Assembly: GCA_964019335.1 (NCBI GenBank)
Contig: OZ025745.1
Location: forward strand, 248,001 to 312,000
Direction: 5' to 3'
From: Diplonema japonicum
Lineage: Eukaryota; Euglenozoa; Diplonemea; Diplonemida; Diplonemidae
DNA length: 64,000 bases
In this document: one piece after another, positions 21,290 through 31,925 of the stretch
Position numbering within the stretch: the stretch's first letter is position 1
Layout of the letters: each line of letters opens with the position of its first letter
Notes under the pieces: generated by a model
What the model saw: only the letters and a program-made list of their open reading frames with translations
Told to the model about the DNA's origin: nothing
The model's database searches: none
Made by a program: the position numbers and the translations under genes

Positions 21290-22896
21290 TCACGTTTGCA
21301 CACACTCCTCCTTTGGGGAAAATTTTTTTTTATATTTTTTTTTTCCCTCTCCCCAATACCTTTCCATGTGTCCCAACAGATGCCTCAATCGGGTCTATTT
21401 CAAGAATGGGGTGGCGAATTTCCTCAAAACGGCCGCCGTATGTAGGATTCACCTTTTTTTTTTTTTTTTTTTTTTTTTTTCCTTCCCCTTCCCCTGTTCA
21501 TACCTGTACAACTGTATGCAAGGGCATTGAAAGATTCGTGCAAACCTCAGGCCGTGACTCAACAATGTATGCATAGATGACACGCAACACAGCTTGATGG
21601 GAAATGATCAAAAGCGGCTTTTTAGACCTCTCCAGCTCCATGATCACCGGCTCCAGCCTCGCAACTAGGTCATGATAGGACTCCCCATGGGGGTATCGGT
21701 ACCAGTACTTGTCCTGTGCCCTCTTGTTGAACTCGTCGTTGGCGTTCTCCCTGATTTCTTCGTAAGTCCACCCATCATATATCCCAGCATCTATTTCCTC
21801 TAGTGCCCGCCAGTGGACGATGGGAAACTCACCTGGAAAAAAAAAGTTTTTTTTTTCTTTCCCCAAAACAAATACCTGAAACCGGGATAGCTGTCATCTT
21901 TGTTCTTTGCAGCGTGCTGCACCAGACCTCTAACCCTTCAGGTGCGTACTTTGACATGAAATTTTTAAGTTCTTGCGCGTATTGTTCACCTATTTTTTTT
22001 TTTTTTTTTTCTTTCCCCATATCAATACCAAACGGGGTCAGACCGGAGTCCCCGCCGATTTTCCCTTTCAAATTGAACTGGGACTGCCCGTGTCGCGACA
22101 GGAATATAGGTCTCATAGACAAGTTCACATTCATCAAGAAATTAGCCACTCTGCATGGGACGTATCCTCTGATTTTGTTGATTTCAAGGTCAGCTCCTCC
22201 ATCGCCCATTCTGATGTAAGGATAGTCCTCCTCAAGGGGCTCGTAAGCGTTTTTGTAATGTTGGAGCCGAGCGTCGAAAAGCGCCGAGGCTTCCGCGTGT
22301 TCCAGGGAGGAGAAAGAAGAAGAAGAGGTGAGCGTCATTTCTTTGTATTCTTTGAGTTTTAAGTCGTTTGTTTCACCCACCTCAAGGAACATGATCCTGT
22401 CGGGGTCGAGGACCTTCGACAATTCTTCAAATATCATTTTCCTTCGTTTCTCTTCTACGTTCTGCCCGTCGAGGATTCCAACTTTCCCGCCTTGTCTGAG
22501 CCAGGTCACCATGTCGGCCATAGCTTGCTTGACGACGTTTTCCCTCCGGCTGGAGGCATCTTCGTTTGAATGGTTGAAAAATTCTGTTTCTTGCCCGCCT
22601 TCTATCTCCCGTCGGTATCCATGGACTTGGAAGACGCACGCCTTTAACCCTAGCCAGCTTAAGAAGCGGACGATTCTCCGTGACACATAGCTTTTCCCCC
22701 TCCCGGGTAGGCCCACAGTCACGATAACGAGGGGGCGCCCCACGAACTCGTTTGTGGCCTCGTAGCCTGAGGTCACGACAGGGCCTATCTTCCCGTCCTG
22801 TGGGTTGTTCCCCTTGTTGTCATACTCCACCGATGATATCCTCTCTCCATAGGTAGTGGCATCGATGACTACACGTGTGCTTTCGTCTTTTGTCAT
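21290..22896 (-). CDS. PFKFB: 6-phosphofructo-2-kinase / fructose-2,6-bisphosphatase
   Basis: This bifunctional enzyme makes and breaks fructose 2,6-bisphosphate, the allosteric switch of glycolysis. Exons are 22896-22029, 21989-21876, 21832-21504 and 21452-21360, with introns of 39, 43 and 51 nt. The kinase half has the P-loop GLPGRGKSY near residue 62 and the family's GYRREIEGG and FFNHSNEDA segments. The phosphatase half has the catalytic LSRHGQSQFN (phospho-His), GGDSGLTP, YRYPHGESYHDL, and the second His in ISHQAVLRV. Removing intron 1 restores the conserved LTPFGEQYAQEL, and removing intron 3 restores PLHTVVQVNPTYGG. After 21360 the frame either reads on to a stop at 21330 or uses a 49-nt GTATTG intron and ends at 21290. 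Both catalytic centres look intact, so the enzyme should be bidirectional. Confidence 0.93.
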
Positions 22897-23075
22897 TTTT
22901 TTTTTTTTTTTTTAAAAATCCCACCGACCTTTTTTTTTTTTAATAACAATTTTTGTCAATTTGACAATATTTAAAACGGGGGGAATTTTTAAAAAGGGGG
23001 GAAAAAAAATGGACGTTGTCGGTAGAAAAAAGAAAAAAAGGGGGGGGTGGAGGGGGACCAGTTAAATATAATATG

Positions 23076-23108
<33 letters not shown>

Positions 23109-23298
23109 GCAAAACCCATGAGTCGCGAACAGGTTAGTGTTAATACAGAAAAGAGATTGCTTAAAGGCAAGAGGTCAAAAAAAAGGGGGGTAAGCTATGG
23201 GAAACCCAAAAAAAAAAGGCGATGTTTAAGGGCAAATCCCCAATATCAACTAAAAAAAAAAAAAAAAAAAAAAAGAGAAAAGAACACACTCCATCATC

Positions 23299-23338
<40 letters not shown>

Positions 23339-23444
23339 CGGAGCGGAAGGAACGCAAGTACAAGAAATTTCGTTTTTTTTTTTTGCTTTTTTTTTTTTTT
23401 TTTGAGAAATAAAAAAAAAAAAAAAAAAAAAAAAAAATGTCAAC
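22897..23444. other. Spacer upstream of PFKFB
   Basis: The stretch consists of A, T and G runs up to about 37 bases. There is a short inverted motif TTGTCAAATTGACAA around 22952-22970 and no gene. Confidence 0.7.
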
Positions 23445-26400
23445 TCAGTCAACTTCCTCCACAACCGGGTTGTTACTACAACCAGACCCAATCCTCCACG
23501 GGAAGAAATCTCTGAATTCTGTCGTTTCCGGACAAGGCAAATATGGCGACGCTTCGTGCACCAGAAGGGTTAGAAGCCTGTTCAAAACAGTTAAAGAGGG
23601 AAGGACGCTCGACGAAAACACAGTGTTACGAAGCATCGCGACATTGGACAGAAGATTGGACTCGGCGGCAGTCCTGGGTGGGTTGGGAACCAGGGGCTCT
23701 ATGTAAGTAACGATGGAACGAAGCTCAGCAGCTTTCTTCACGGGCCACACCCCGACGGGGGGATCCTCCCGCTCGGCAGCTTTGCACATCTCATCGATTT
23801 CCGACTGAGAAAGATCACTCTCACTAACATTAATTTTCTTGCTTCGGACCCCATCACCAGAACATGAAATTGTCATAGAATCATCAAAGTTGGTCTCGAC
23901 CTCAACATGAATCACCACAATATGTTTTTTCGCCACATCGACACGGATATTAGCAAGAAGTGAGTTATTCTTCGTGTAAAAACTCTCACCGGCGAAGAAG
24001 CTGAGTGTTACATGGTCGCAGAATTCTTCCGTTGTACACACATCGATGCTTTTCTTGGTTGGGACTGTTGTGTTTCGCTTCACAACCGGAAATGAGTAGA
24101 GGTTCATGTTGCTCTCGCACGATACCCCCGCCACCTCGCGTACCTTTGGTATTGTTGTTACCAATGTGTGGCTGTCATCAATGTCTCCCTTAACAGCACG
24201 CTCATTAGGTGATAAAACCCCTGATACTGTGTTTCCCTCATATACATCCTCCACAGAGAATTCTTCCCCACCTTTTTGCCCTGATACGTATCCCGGAGGC
24301 GGACGGAATGCCTTTAACCAAACATGCATAGTTGGTAGCTTTCCCGTCTTATCGTACAAATGGGATTTTCTGGCGTATGGTTCTACCGTGTCCACCCACG
24401 ACCCGAATCCTGTGCACGTAACCGGCGGGCGTATCACTTGTTCCAGCTTTTTTATTTCCTTGTCGATGCCTTGTACCTCCGGGTACATTTTTTTCAGATC
24501 GTTCAAGATGACAATTGCCATGGCATACGACACCTGTTGTGTCTCGGCTTGCGCATTATGCTCACGAGCGTATGTGACAGCAAGTAGAATTACGCTTGAC
24601 GAGAGGGATTGATAGCCATCTATGGTAGAGGTAGTCGATGATGGGTTAGCTACTGTGATGCCGGAGAGGAGGTTGGCGTTGCTGGCACGATACAGATACT
24701 CCGCAGAATCGGTTTGTTCCAATCCCACTGTGACACTGCCTTGTTCGACCTTGGACATGTCGATGGAGGTGTACCCTCCGCAAACCTCTGTCAAGTCGTT
24801 GATGTGGTGCAATGTGTAGTAAGCAGGTACATTTGACAGAACCACTGTTCTTGATCTACAACATGCAGCGGGTGGCTGGGACGAACCGACGCTGATCGTC
24901 AGCGGCGTTACGTCCAGCAACAGGACGTCCGCTGATGCTTTCTTAGACCTTTTGCCTATTTTGCAAGAATATCCAGCTTGTTTAATCGTTGGTTCTTCTC
25001 TCGCACTGTGTGTTTTAAGAGTTTAAATGTGGAGGGGAGGGGGGGGGGGGGGGGGGGACATACATTTTCTTCTTTCGTTTTGCCTTTAGTTGGTTTAAAC
25101 AGGTATTCTTTTCGTAGCGATGCGATTCTTTTTGGAATGAACAGCTCTCTTGTTTTTCCTCAACCACTAGTTCGTCCAAGTAGTCGCAGAAACCTTCGTT
25201 TTCGTCGGCGCGAGCTTTGGCGGACCCGCGCGAAGAAGCGCGTGCTGTCTTGCTATTAAGGTTTTCATCGATCCCAAGAAGACATTTTTCTTCCTCCTCG
25301 TCACCCCACCCCCCCGAGAACATGTCGGCATCTTCGTCTGAGCCTTCACTTTCATCGTCGTCTTCATCATTGCTATCGCTATCGCTGGAACTATCGGTTT
25401 CATTTTCGCAAACCACTTGGGCCTTGCCGCTGATGAACCCGAGAGTTTCTTCTACCTTCGGTCGCTTCTTCAGAGAAGAGAGACGCTGCATCATGGGAAT
25501 TGTCCTGTTTCCTCCCCTCCCACCCTTGCCTCCCCGGCGTGTTCCAGTGACCATACACTTCTCCTTCTCACCTCGAGGAGCAGAGACCCTCTCTCTCTCA
25601 TCACAATCTTCATCCCTTGAAGGAACTAGCGATGAAGAGACTCGCCGCCTCTCAAGACGAGATTCATTCGTTTGTTTCACTCGTTGCCTAATCTTCTCTG
25701 AAACAGGTGATGAAGCAGGCGCAGGGCATGGTGCCGGAGGCGGCCCTCCAAAAGAAGCGTATATTTCATTCGATGGTGCACAAGGTGGCGCACCACCTGG
25801 AGCTGGAGCTGGGGCTGCAGGAGACGGCCGGCATGGTGCCGGAAGCGGCTCACCACCACCACCACCACTTCTTCGCGACGAACGTGGTGGACCAACTGAA
25901 GGTGGAGGAGGCGGCGGAGGACCTGCGGTAATTCGTGAGAGTGGTGTTGAGCAGAACTTTGAGAGAGTCGAACAGTCGAAATTGTCCAAACCAGCCAGCT
26001 TTTTTTTCTTGTTGGGGATGAGCTTGGCCCCAAAAAAGATTTTATCAATGCTGCCAGCTACCGCAGACACAGTTACAGCCGCGCTTTCGCTTTTATCGTG
26101 TACCTGTACTTCATGTTCACCCGAGTCCAGCTTTTTTTTCCTCTTGGTTTTACGTTTCTTTTTCGAAGCCGCGGTCTGTTCATTCGTCTCGGTGTTGTTG
26201 AAGCCGGTTTGCAGCCTTCTGAGCAACTGCCGTTCTTCCTCCTGTTCATTCAGGATTTCTTGGGTGCTCTTGAAGACCTGCTCTGGGAGGACATCAACAT
26301 GCTCCTTGCCGGCAACTTCTGCGAGGCCCGGTGTCGTGTTTGCCACTGATCCTGTTTTTTCAGCCTCGCTCCTCTCCTCCACTGCGAGCATCGAGGTGAA

Positions 26401-29400
26401 TTTCGTGACAAGGTTGTACTTGATACCGATGTCGACGATATGCGGTTTCATGGCTTGCTTCCTTTGCTCATTGACAACGGGGTTTGGGTGGTACATCCCG
26501 TCCTCCCAGTCTCTGATCACATTCCTTGCACACAGTTTGTGTATGATGCTGCCCGACACGTAGTGCGACGGCCACGGTGTTACCAGGAAACGCTCTTCGG
26601 GTATTTCGTCAGCGTACCCTACAGGCTCGACACCTGGCCCTGTTCTGATAGCCTTCATCTCTGCACGGCGTGGGGTCTTGTCGCAGAACGAGTACACGAC
26701 GGACCGCTCCCCACAGTATAAACCTGCTATGTGCTGGGGTGCTTGCACCACGGTCTTGTCAAAGGCTTCCTTAAGAGCGGGAGACACCTCACCAGACCAG
26801 TCCACTGTGGCCTGAGACATTACGCCTTGGCCTGCTCGCCAAATTTGTTTCTTCAGCTTCGAAACCCATTTCGATTTCGCATCGGGACCCAGTACCTCGG
26901 CCATACCGTTCCCCGCATGGGCCAAGGCCCGCAAAGTGTGTGTGCACATGGAACTGCCAACACCCACTGTGAACAGCCGAGTGTGGTGCTGAGATCTCAT
27001 GATTGCAATGCTGCTTTGTAACTGGCTGCCGAGCTGGCCGTCTGTGAACATGATAATGTTGACATTCTCCTTGCGAAGGGCCGTCACAGAACTCACGAGA
27101 TTTTCGACGTTAGTGCCGCCACGGCAGGGGGCAAGAATCGACACAGCCTGCAGGGCACGCTCAAGGTTAGAAGGTGTCATTGGGAGGCTACGAGGAAACA
27201 CCGGGGCGTGGTTGTTGCCGAAGGGCAACACGTTGAAGAGAGTCTTCTGAGGGATTTCACGGAGCGTCTCGTGCACTGCAGTGATGGCGTCGTTCATGGC
27301 GCCGCCCTGCTGCATGCTGAACGAGCAATCCACCGCAAGAAGCAACTCCATGCCGCTCTTAACCACATGATTTTCAAACTCAGGGAAAAAACAGATCATC
27401 CCCGCTTGCGTCCCCGAACCGTCGTTCTCTACCCACATCCTGGGCACAGTGAGGTCGGAGATGAACACTTCCAACACAAAGTCCTCCCTGCCCGCATCAA
27501 CACCAGGTGCCAACTTGACAGTCGCATGTTGTTGAGACCGCTTTTGAAGGACCTCGTGGCTGGTGACGAGCTTTGTAATATCCCATGGCATCGCAACACC
27601 GATCTCAATGTCGGTCCCTGTAGGGTTAAAGGCAACGTGGCTGTCACCACCGACAACAGGCCCTTCTGAAAGAGCTGCCATACGCGAGGCAGGGTGAACT
27701 TTAGAAGGTAACACCCACCTGATGCACCCTTGCGCGGCGTCGACTTCAAGCTCAGTTACGTAAGTGATCTTGATGACAACGTCAGACTTCGGGGGCAGGT
27801 TGCCCACAGAGACTGTGAAGACGTCAGGTGTTTCTGACTCGTCAAGGAGATATGCGCCCTTCCCGGCTGCGACGGCTTTGGTGTATTCCCGTTTGGCTTG
27901 TTCCTTTTCTTTGGTGATGCCGACGAGATGCTTGTCGTTGATGAAGGCTTCGAACCCGCACACCGCAGCACCGCCCTGCAATGGAAACACGTACTTCGCC
28001 TCAATGGTGTACGAGGAGGCGTTCCGGTAGTGTTGCATCACAACAACCTCACCAATTGTGTCGAGAAGCTTGCCCTTCACGTGCGTCGCCTTGAGCGGGA
28101 CCGCAACACCGTCGCTCACCAACCCGATCTTCACGTCTTTAATCGCCGGGGCTAACGGGGTTAAATCCTGCGGAACAACGTTGAACGGCTCTGTGTTTTC
28201 AGACACAAATTTACCTCGGGGTGGGAGGGGCGGCGGGATCTTACGGTCGCACTTAATCCGGACAAGATACGAAAGAGCCTGCTGAGTGGTTCTGTACACA
28301 CAGTACTCATCGTCAACGAAGCTGGAAGGGCTGCCAGGGTGGTGCTTCCTACCGTGCACACAGTCGAACCCTTCAGGCGCCTCAGTGGCATCGCACATAA
28401 TCTGCGTTGTGTCGGCGACCCTTCCGGTGGCAACATCACACACCAAGACGTAGCAGTACCCGTTGTAGCTGTCGGCGTACTTCAAAGCCGTGTCGATGCT
28501 GTCCGTGAAGTACAAGCCCTTTCCGAGCATTCCCTTGTCGCGTCTTTTTCTTTGGTATTTGGGAAGCCGGAGGCCGCGGGATAGAATTCCCGGTATGTTA
28601 CCGGCAGGCGAGGCGTGGAGGAGGAGCGAAGACGGTGTGATGGGCTCCTTGTTGTTGACCTCGGCGTCCTTTCGAAGAGAGAAGATCGACTCGATTTCAA
28701 TGTCCCTCGCCGTCCCTCTGCGGATCATTGCTGCAATGTCTTTGAAACGACCCTCCTTGACTTCGTCCATCTGGCAAGACAAGGACGCGTACTGCCAGGA
28801 AGTTCCCGCGTCATATATGTTCCCCCCGACAAACTCCCCTACAGACAGCATGTCTCGAAGGATGTCGAGAAGGTCCTGCTGTTCGGAGATGTCGGCAGTG
28901 CATGTGATGGAAACCTTGCCCTTCAGTTTGCTTACATATTTAGAGAGCTCTGGGATGGCGGTGAGGTCTTGGTTGTCGAACTCGGTTTTTTGAGCGATCG
29001 TTGCCAACAAACACTCCGCATCTTCGACATCTTGAAGAGACATCCCGTGCGCAATGTCGTGCGGGTTAAGACCAGCTTGTTGTACTTTGGTCCATCCCGC
29101 TTTGAACATGTGATCGACAACGGTTTCAAGTGATTGGTTTTGGATATTCGGGACGGTGGTGTTCAAGGGAGCGGAAGAAAGCCCGACCTTGGACCCGATG
29201 TTTTTGCATGACGACGACGATCGTGAGTAGTTCTCTTGCTCGGCGAGTTGGTGCAGGTACTCGAAGAGCTTTTCAGCGTTCTCCACATTATCCGTCACCG
29301 CCACCTTCGACACAGTTTCGTTGCAAAACAACACTTTATACGCAACAGCCTGCGATGCGTTTGTCACACACACAGCGTGCAGTTCTATCACAATTTCTTC

Positions 29401-29913
29401 TTTGTTTCTCGCGTACACAGTACGGTACACGACAGTATATAATGTAGAGGGTTCGACCCAAGCTGTCCAGGAAGGATGGGTTGGGTCCGGCCATGCGTCT
29501 TGTCCGGGTTTATCGCCGATGGCTTCCCACCATCTTTCTGGTTCTTCGTGTTCAATTGGTACGAGTCCTTGCGTGGCGCCGTGTGGTGTTGCAATTGTGT
29601 AGTCTGATAGATCTGGTTGGGCTGCGGGGTTGTCGGCCCATGTTTTCAGGTATTCCTCTGTTACAACGGGAACGCCTAGTGCGACGGCTTTCTTCAGCGC
29701 GTAGCTCCCTTCCCACTCGTCTTTCCCGCAGCGCCGTGTCACGACCGCGTGGGTCTTCGCGTTTACAAAACTGCTCCCCTTCGCCCCGACCGATTTTAGC
29801 ATTGTGAGTATCTCCTTTTTCTTGCTGTACCCCACGGGATCGCTCACCAAGGGCGTCCCGAGCTCCCAGACAATGTGGGTGTCAACAGGAAGTGCCTCCA
29901 TTGGACGGGGCAT
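23445..29913 (-). CDS. BRCT-PARP-VIT-vWA protein fused to an Hsp70 substrate-binding module
   Basis: Exon 1 (29913-25064) and exon 2 (25005-23445) join over a 58-nt intron (GTATGTCC to ACACACAG) to give 2136 residues. The order is a BRCT-like domain (1-105), a WGR-like region (about 130-230), a PARP helical regulatory region, then the PARP catalytic domain with the His-Tyr-Glu triad (His in LLLHASPAGN near 434, Tyr in GLYFTDS near 467, Glu in DDEYCVY near 536), which predicts poly-ADP-ribosylation. A VIT domain (about 580-715) and a vWA domain with MIDAS DCSFSM (near 860) follow, as in vault PARP (PARP4). Pro-rich and acidic stretches precede exon 2. Exon 2 begins with the Hsp70 interdomain linker DVLLLDVTPL (near 1645), then an insert of about 265 residues, then VVKRNTTVPTKKS and the rest of an Hsp70 beta-sandwich. 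No Hsp70 ATPase domain is present. Exon 2 has no ATG before its Hsp70 part, which supports one fused gene. Confidence 0.85.
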
Positions 29914-30158
29914 TTTTTTTTTCTTCTTTCTCCTTTCTTTTTTTTTCTTTTTTCTCTTGGTCTTTCTTCTTGTGTATCCCCTTTATAAAGATGTGCAGTG
30001 GGGGGCAAAAAAAAACGTAGAAAGAAAAATAATAATAATAAAAAGGGGTGCGTGTACCGAGGCATTTTTTTTTTTTTTTTTTCCCCAAAAAATAAAAAAC
30101 TGTTTGTAACTAACAGAAATTGAAGGGAGGGGTGGGGGGGGGGGGGGGGGGGGGGTAC

Positions 30159-30497
30159 TTAAGGCGGGGACTGTTGGCTGGCTAATACAACAGATACAGC
30201 GGTGCAGCCAGCAATCCCACCGACGGAGGTCCCAAGGGCAGGTAACGCGTCAGCTGCAGAAGCAGCTGTAATGGCGCCACATGCACAGCCTGAGACGCAC
30301 CCTATGCAAGAGGGGTACAGCGCTAAATTTGCAGGAGTGCAATTCGCCCCTTTCCGGATCTGTAGGTCGGTATCTGGTTCATCTTCACCCTGCGTCAAGA
30401 GGGATATGCCGACCATGGAGACCGCTATGGCCACCCCACCTGTTGCACCAGCTACCCCCCCGTACACGGCTGCTGGAATCCATACTGGTATCCCCAT
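30159..30497 (-). CDS. Small hydrophobic Gly/Ala-rich protein
   Basis: The frame is 112 residues with an ATG at 30497. A hydrophobic Gly/Ala/Val stretch covers about residues 8-36 and a second covers about 62-105. The intervening loop is acidic and carries six cysteines (CTPAN, then YPSCIGCVSGCACG). The pattern suggests a small two-span membrane protein, or a signal peptide plus one span. Composition is unlike the surrounding spacer and the stop is clean, so I accept it as a gene, but I recognise no family. A G run of about 18 lies just past its stop codon. Confidence 0.6.
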   Translation of the reverse strand: MGIPVWIPAAVYGGVAGATGGVAIAVSMVGISLLTQGEDEPDTDLQIRKGANCTPANLALYPSCIGCVSGCACGAITAASAADALPALGTSVGGIAGCTAVSVVLASQQSPP

Positions 30498-30730
30498 TGT
30501 GTTGTTTAAGTGTGCATTCTTTTTTTTTTTAAATCCTTTTTTTTAATTCCCTTTATTGTGTCATTTATTCTCCCCAGGAAAAAAAAGAAAGAATAAGAAT
30601 GCTCACTGGGAGATATGGTTAGACCAGGAAGAAAAAGGCGAGAGGGAGAAAAAAAAAAAAGATCGACATGGTATTCATGGCAATTTTTTTTTTTTTTTTT
30701 TGGATGAGCGCAAAAACGCATACCACGAAT

Positions 30731-30774
<44 letters not shown>

Positions 30775-30809
30775 CCCCCTTCAAAAAAAAACTGAGGATG
30801 CAAGAAGAA
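30498..30809. other. Spacer between two minus-strand genes
   Basis: T runs of about 18 and 44 bases and purine strings. No coding signal. Confidence 0.7.
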
Positions 30810-31700
30810 TCACAGGCTTCCAGTGGTTTTCTTTTTTGCATCCCCACGTGCGTCGTTATCTTGCGACTCGCATTTCCGCTTCTCCTCCCTGGCAACGGCC
30901 CGCTTCTCAAAACGGGAGAGAGAGAGATACTGAGATGCCCCCGCAGCATGGCGCAGCGTTGGGGTCTTTTTCTTGAGCCAATCAGTCCCAACCGCTTTCT
31001 GAGACATGGCATACATATCCCCGTGCGCTAAGGATAGGCAAATCGGCGGCCCAATGGGAAGGGAATTTTGAAACCACTGGTATTGAAGAGGAATGGGTGT
31101 TCCCAGTCTGGCTGCGATGACGATACGCCGCTCCGCGTCACCGTGGTAACCAATGCCGCAGTCCTTTTCGAAATAATAATTGCCCTCTGCCAAAAGCGCG
31201 TTAGCCTTGGATCCAAACAGTGCAGAAAGGCCGTCTCTGATCTTCCTCGTGCAGGGCACAGAGGTGAAAGACACAACTCGCCCCTTGCCTGATTCAATAT
31301 CAGGGTCTTGTGGTGTGTCAGCAAAGCATAGATTGTACCGAGCTCTTTTGTTGACCACCTTGCCTCTCATGAGGGCTTTCTTATCAACGTCGAGGCTTGC
31401 TTGTTCGTGGAGCATAGAGCGGGCGCCGTTCTCCCCTACAAAATAGGAAACGCCATTACGGATTACCAGAACGCAAGCGTCCTCCGCCTCGACTTCTAGG
31501 TCTTTGTTCAAATCGATGATTTCGCAGCTGACGTTGTGTTGTTGCAGTCGTTCCTTTGCTCTTTCGAGGTCCTCGCGGGTCAGGCCTTCCTCTGCCATCT
31601 CGCCCAGCTTCTGCATCCGGACGTGGTTCTCCGCAACGTCTCCGAAGGTGACGGAGATGGAACCGCACTTCAACGTGGAGTACAGGTTTGCGCTGGGCAT
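30810..31700 (-). CDS. AlkB-like 2-oxoglutarate/Fe(II) oxygenase
   Basis: The frame from the ATG at 31700 gives 296 residues. An in-frame ATG at 31745 would add 15, but the sequence before 31700 looks like a pyrimidine tract ending in TTTTAAG plus an A-rich leader, so I prefer the shorter form. The fold is suggested by an HxD iron motif in GIGYHGDAERR (near residue 187), a hydrophobic strand (IVIAARLG), the family-like LAHGDMYAMSQKA segment, and the third iron ligand with a nearby arginine in LRHAAG (near 248). These correspond to the HxD...H...R layout of AlkB-type dioxygenases. The protein is more like a group of uncharacterised algal/large-DNA-virus-type proteins I recall than like classical AlkB. 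Its substrate (alkylated nucleic acid or protein) is unknown. The C-terminus is basic and could direct it to the nucleus. Confidence 0.65.
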   Translation of the reverse strand: MPSANLYSTLKCGSISVTFGDVAENHVRMQKLGEMAEEGLTREDLERAKERLQQHNVSCEIIDLNKDLEVEAEDACVLVIRNGVSYFVGENGARSMLHEQASLDVDKKALMRGKVVNKRARYNLCFADTPQDPDIESGKGRVVSFTSVPCTRKIRDGLSALFGSKANALLAEGNYYFEKDCGIGYHGDAERRIVIAARLGTPIPLQYQWFQNSLPIGPPICLSLAHGDMYAMSQKAVGTDWLKKKTPTLRHAAGASQYLSLSRFEKRAVAREEKRKCESQDNDARGDAKKKTTGSL

Positions 31701-31880
31701 CTTTATTTGTTTTGGGGAGGCCCTTAAAAGCCGGGAGAAAAACATCAAACAGTGGGGGGGGAAACACCTTTAAAAAAAGAAAAATGAAAGAATAGTGAAC
31801 AAAAATCATTTTTGCATCTTGAAGTGTCAAAAAAAAAAAAGAATCCGGGGTAAGTAGGAAGAAATTTGGCAACGCCAAAT

Positions 31881-31917
<37 letters not shown>

Positions 31918-31925
31918 CTTCTCTC

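Noticed and set aside
23445-24920. A free-standing gene for the Hsp70-like segment
   Set aside because: The apparent start at 24920 is a TTG codon, and the Hsp70 linker lies upstream of it. The same frame continues upstream without an ATG to a good CACACAG acceptor that matches a GTATGT donor at the end of the PARP exon.
25217-26563. 448-codon plus-strand frame
   Set aside because: It lies fully antisense to the Pro/Ser-rich part of the PARP protein. Its Ser-rich composition is the mirror of that exon and it shows no domain.
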